Positions 6,238-7,272 of a stretch of DNA of 7,272 bases are shown piece after piece. The notes beneath the pieces are model-generated. The model did not search any database, was not told the origin of the DNA, and was given only the letters and a program-made list of their open reading frames with translations. The translations under genes were made by a program, and so were the position numbers. Location of the stretch: the NCBI GenBank assembly GCA_001825565.1, contig MHXM01000073.1, positions 3,043-10,314 on the forward strand, given 5' to 3'. Source of the stretch: Desulfuromonadaceae bacterium GWC2_58_13 (GTDB lineage Bacteria; Desulfobacterota; Desulfuromonadia; Desulfuromonadales; Trichloromonadaceae). Position 1 is the first letter of the stretch. Every line of letters begins with the position of its first letter.

Positions 6238-7272
6238 ATGACATCAAATATACCTGCCCGCCAAGCACCATTTGAACCGGGCCTTGGCGGCCGATTCCTC
6301 GGCATCTTTCTGCTCCTTTTCCTGGGCGCGACTCTGCTGCCGGATGGAGCAATTCACCTTCTGAACACCCTGACCGCCTCCTTCTCCGCCCTTCTCCTTC
6401 AGGCCTCCGGTCTTCCCGCCATCGCCCGGGGGGAGTTTCTCTCGCTTGACTCCTTCAACGTGGAGATCGTTCCCGAATGCACCGCCCTTTATCTGGCGAT
6501 CCTGTTCGGTTCGTTCGTCCTGGCCTACCCGGCCACCGTCGGGAAAAAAGTTCTCGGCCTCGCGGGAGGATCGGCCCTGCTCTTTCTCGTCAATGCCGCG
6601 CGCATTTCCACCGTGGTGTATGTCGGGAGGTTTTTCCCTGCGATTTTTCACATCCTGCACGCCTACCTGGGACAGATTCTCATGATGCTGCTGGTTTTGG
6701 GGCTCTGTCTTGGCTGGGTTCGCTGGCATGAGGATAAGGACCAAACCTCGAATCGACGGCCGGAAATCGCCTGGTGGCGATTCGTGCTGCTTTCCGGCGG
6801 GCTGTTCATTCTTTGGCTGGCCGGCAACAAAGCCTATGTCGCCATCAATGACGGCATTGCGGAATGGTTCATGGCCCGGCTGGGCTACATGGTCACCCTG
6901 AAGCGGAGTCATCCGATATATTTCGAGACCTTCAATATTCCCTTTTTCATCGGCCTGATCCTCGCCACCCGGCCCCTGCCCTGGAAAACCAAGGCCAGGG
7001 GCCTTCTGGGAGGCATGCTGCCGATCTGGATCGGTCACATTCTGTTTCGGATCGGCAACATCGTCCTGATGTTGCACCAGGAACCGCTCGTATTCCAGGC
7101 GACCAACGCTCTGGTCATCCTGAGCCAGTACCTGCTGCCGGTTCTGGCATGGTTTGCCGTGGCGCGTAGCCGATCCGCCTTGCTCCCGCAGCAAAACGAG
7201 ACGAAGGTACCCCGGGCAGAAGCCGGGGAGCGGGACGGCAAAAGGATCGCACTGCCGAATCCTCACAAGAAA
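6238..7272 (+). CDS. Exosortase-family membrane transpeptidase with a degenerate repeated C-terminal half (3' end outside window)
   Basis: Polytopic inner-membrane protein of the exosortase/archaeosortase family, which processes C-terminal sorting signals of exported proteins. 345 codons are visible with no stop before the window ends. The N-terminal half carries the family triad in order: Cys81 in VPECTALY, Arg122 in NAARIS, and His141 in HAYLGQ, each next to a predicted membrane segment (about 19-37, 82-100, 105-128, 134-160). A second hydrophobic half (about 180-309) repeats the layout: a first segment, a loop, then GLLGG (255-259) and FRIGN (270-274) matching GLAGG (107-111) and ARIST of the first half. 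It has no equivalent of Cys81 or His141. A charged tail starts at about 310. Typical small exosortases resemble the first half alone. The subclass and the matching sorting signal cannot be named from this window. It is divergent from the two-partner secretion operon. Confidence 0.88.
   Translation, partial: MTSNIPARQAPFEPGLGGRFLGIFLLLFLGATLLPDGAIHLLNTLTASFSALLLQASGLPAIARGEFLSLDSFNVEIVPECTALYLAILFGSFVLAYPATVGKKVLGLAGGSALLFLVNAARISTVVYVGRFFPAIFHILHAYLGQILMMLLVLGLCLGWVRWHEDKDQTSNRRPEIAWWRFVLLSGGLFILWLAGNKAYVAINDGIAEWFMARLGYMVTLKRSHPIYFETFNIPFFIGLILATRPLPWKTKARGLLGGMLPIWIGHILFRIGNIVLMLHQEPLVFQATNALVILSQYLLPVLAWFAVARSRSALLPQQNETKVPRAEAGERDGKRIALPNPHKK

Noticed and set aside
5849..6352. Minus-strand ORF of 167 codons across the intergenic region
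   Set aside because: It runs through both palindromic repeats and into the start of the exosortase gene. A short stretch (RPTVSFSVGFSVCRT) loosely resembles the C-terminal end of formylglycine-generating-enzyme-like proteins, but the match is too short and the inverted repeat explains it better.
6244..7266. Minus-strand ORF of 340 codons opposite the exosortase gene
   Set aside because: The product is a low-complexity, highly charged Gln/Glu/Lys/Gly-rich sequence, the expected mirror of hydrophobic codons. The plus-strand frame carries the exosortase motifs.

Overview
The window reads as chromosomal DNA of a Gram-negative bacterium. Several products are exported, one is an outer-membrane barrel with POTRA domains, and one is an exosortase, a family found mainly in bacteria with an outer membrane. 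The gene content would fit a Desulfuromonadia-like or other environmental proteobacterial lineage, but nothing here fixes the taxon.

Layout: two transcription units diverge from an intergenic region at about 5751-6237. Leftward (minus strand) runs a tight cluster of four genes. In order of transcription they are an exported SlyD/FKBP-like protein (5750-4893), a second exported SlyD/FKBP-like protein fused to a C-terminal thioredoxin domain (4909-3737), a TpsB-type outer-membrane transporter (3708-2026), and the start of a TpsA-type filamentous-haemagglutinin-like exoprotein (1984 to beyond base 1). Neighbouring genes overlap or are separated by only 28 to 41 bases, so one operon is likely. 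Rightward (plus strand) runs an exosortase-family membrane protease/transpeptidase (6238 to beyond base 7272). The intergenic region is AT-richer and carries a GC-rich nested palindromic repeat just upstream of the exosortase gene, plus a second, looser inverted repeat.

How the parts may work together: TpsB is the dedicated outer-membrane pore for TpsA. TpsA crosses the periplasm unfolded, so two periplasmic SlyD-like proteins upstream in the same cluster are good candidates for dedicated holdase/foldase factors. The two align along most of their length and look like products of tandem duplication. The first appears to have lost the FKBP active-site landmarks, and the second has gained (or kept) a CSWC thioredoxin domain. 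The exosortase has the expected Cys-Arg-His triad in its N-terminal half. Its C-terminal half looks like a degenerate second copy of the same fold. Whether the exosortase and the secretion operon are functionally linked cannot be settled here, because both outer genes run off the window.
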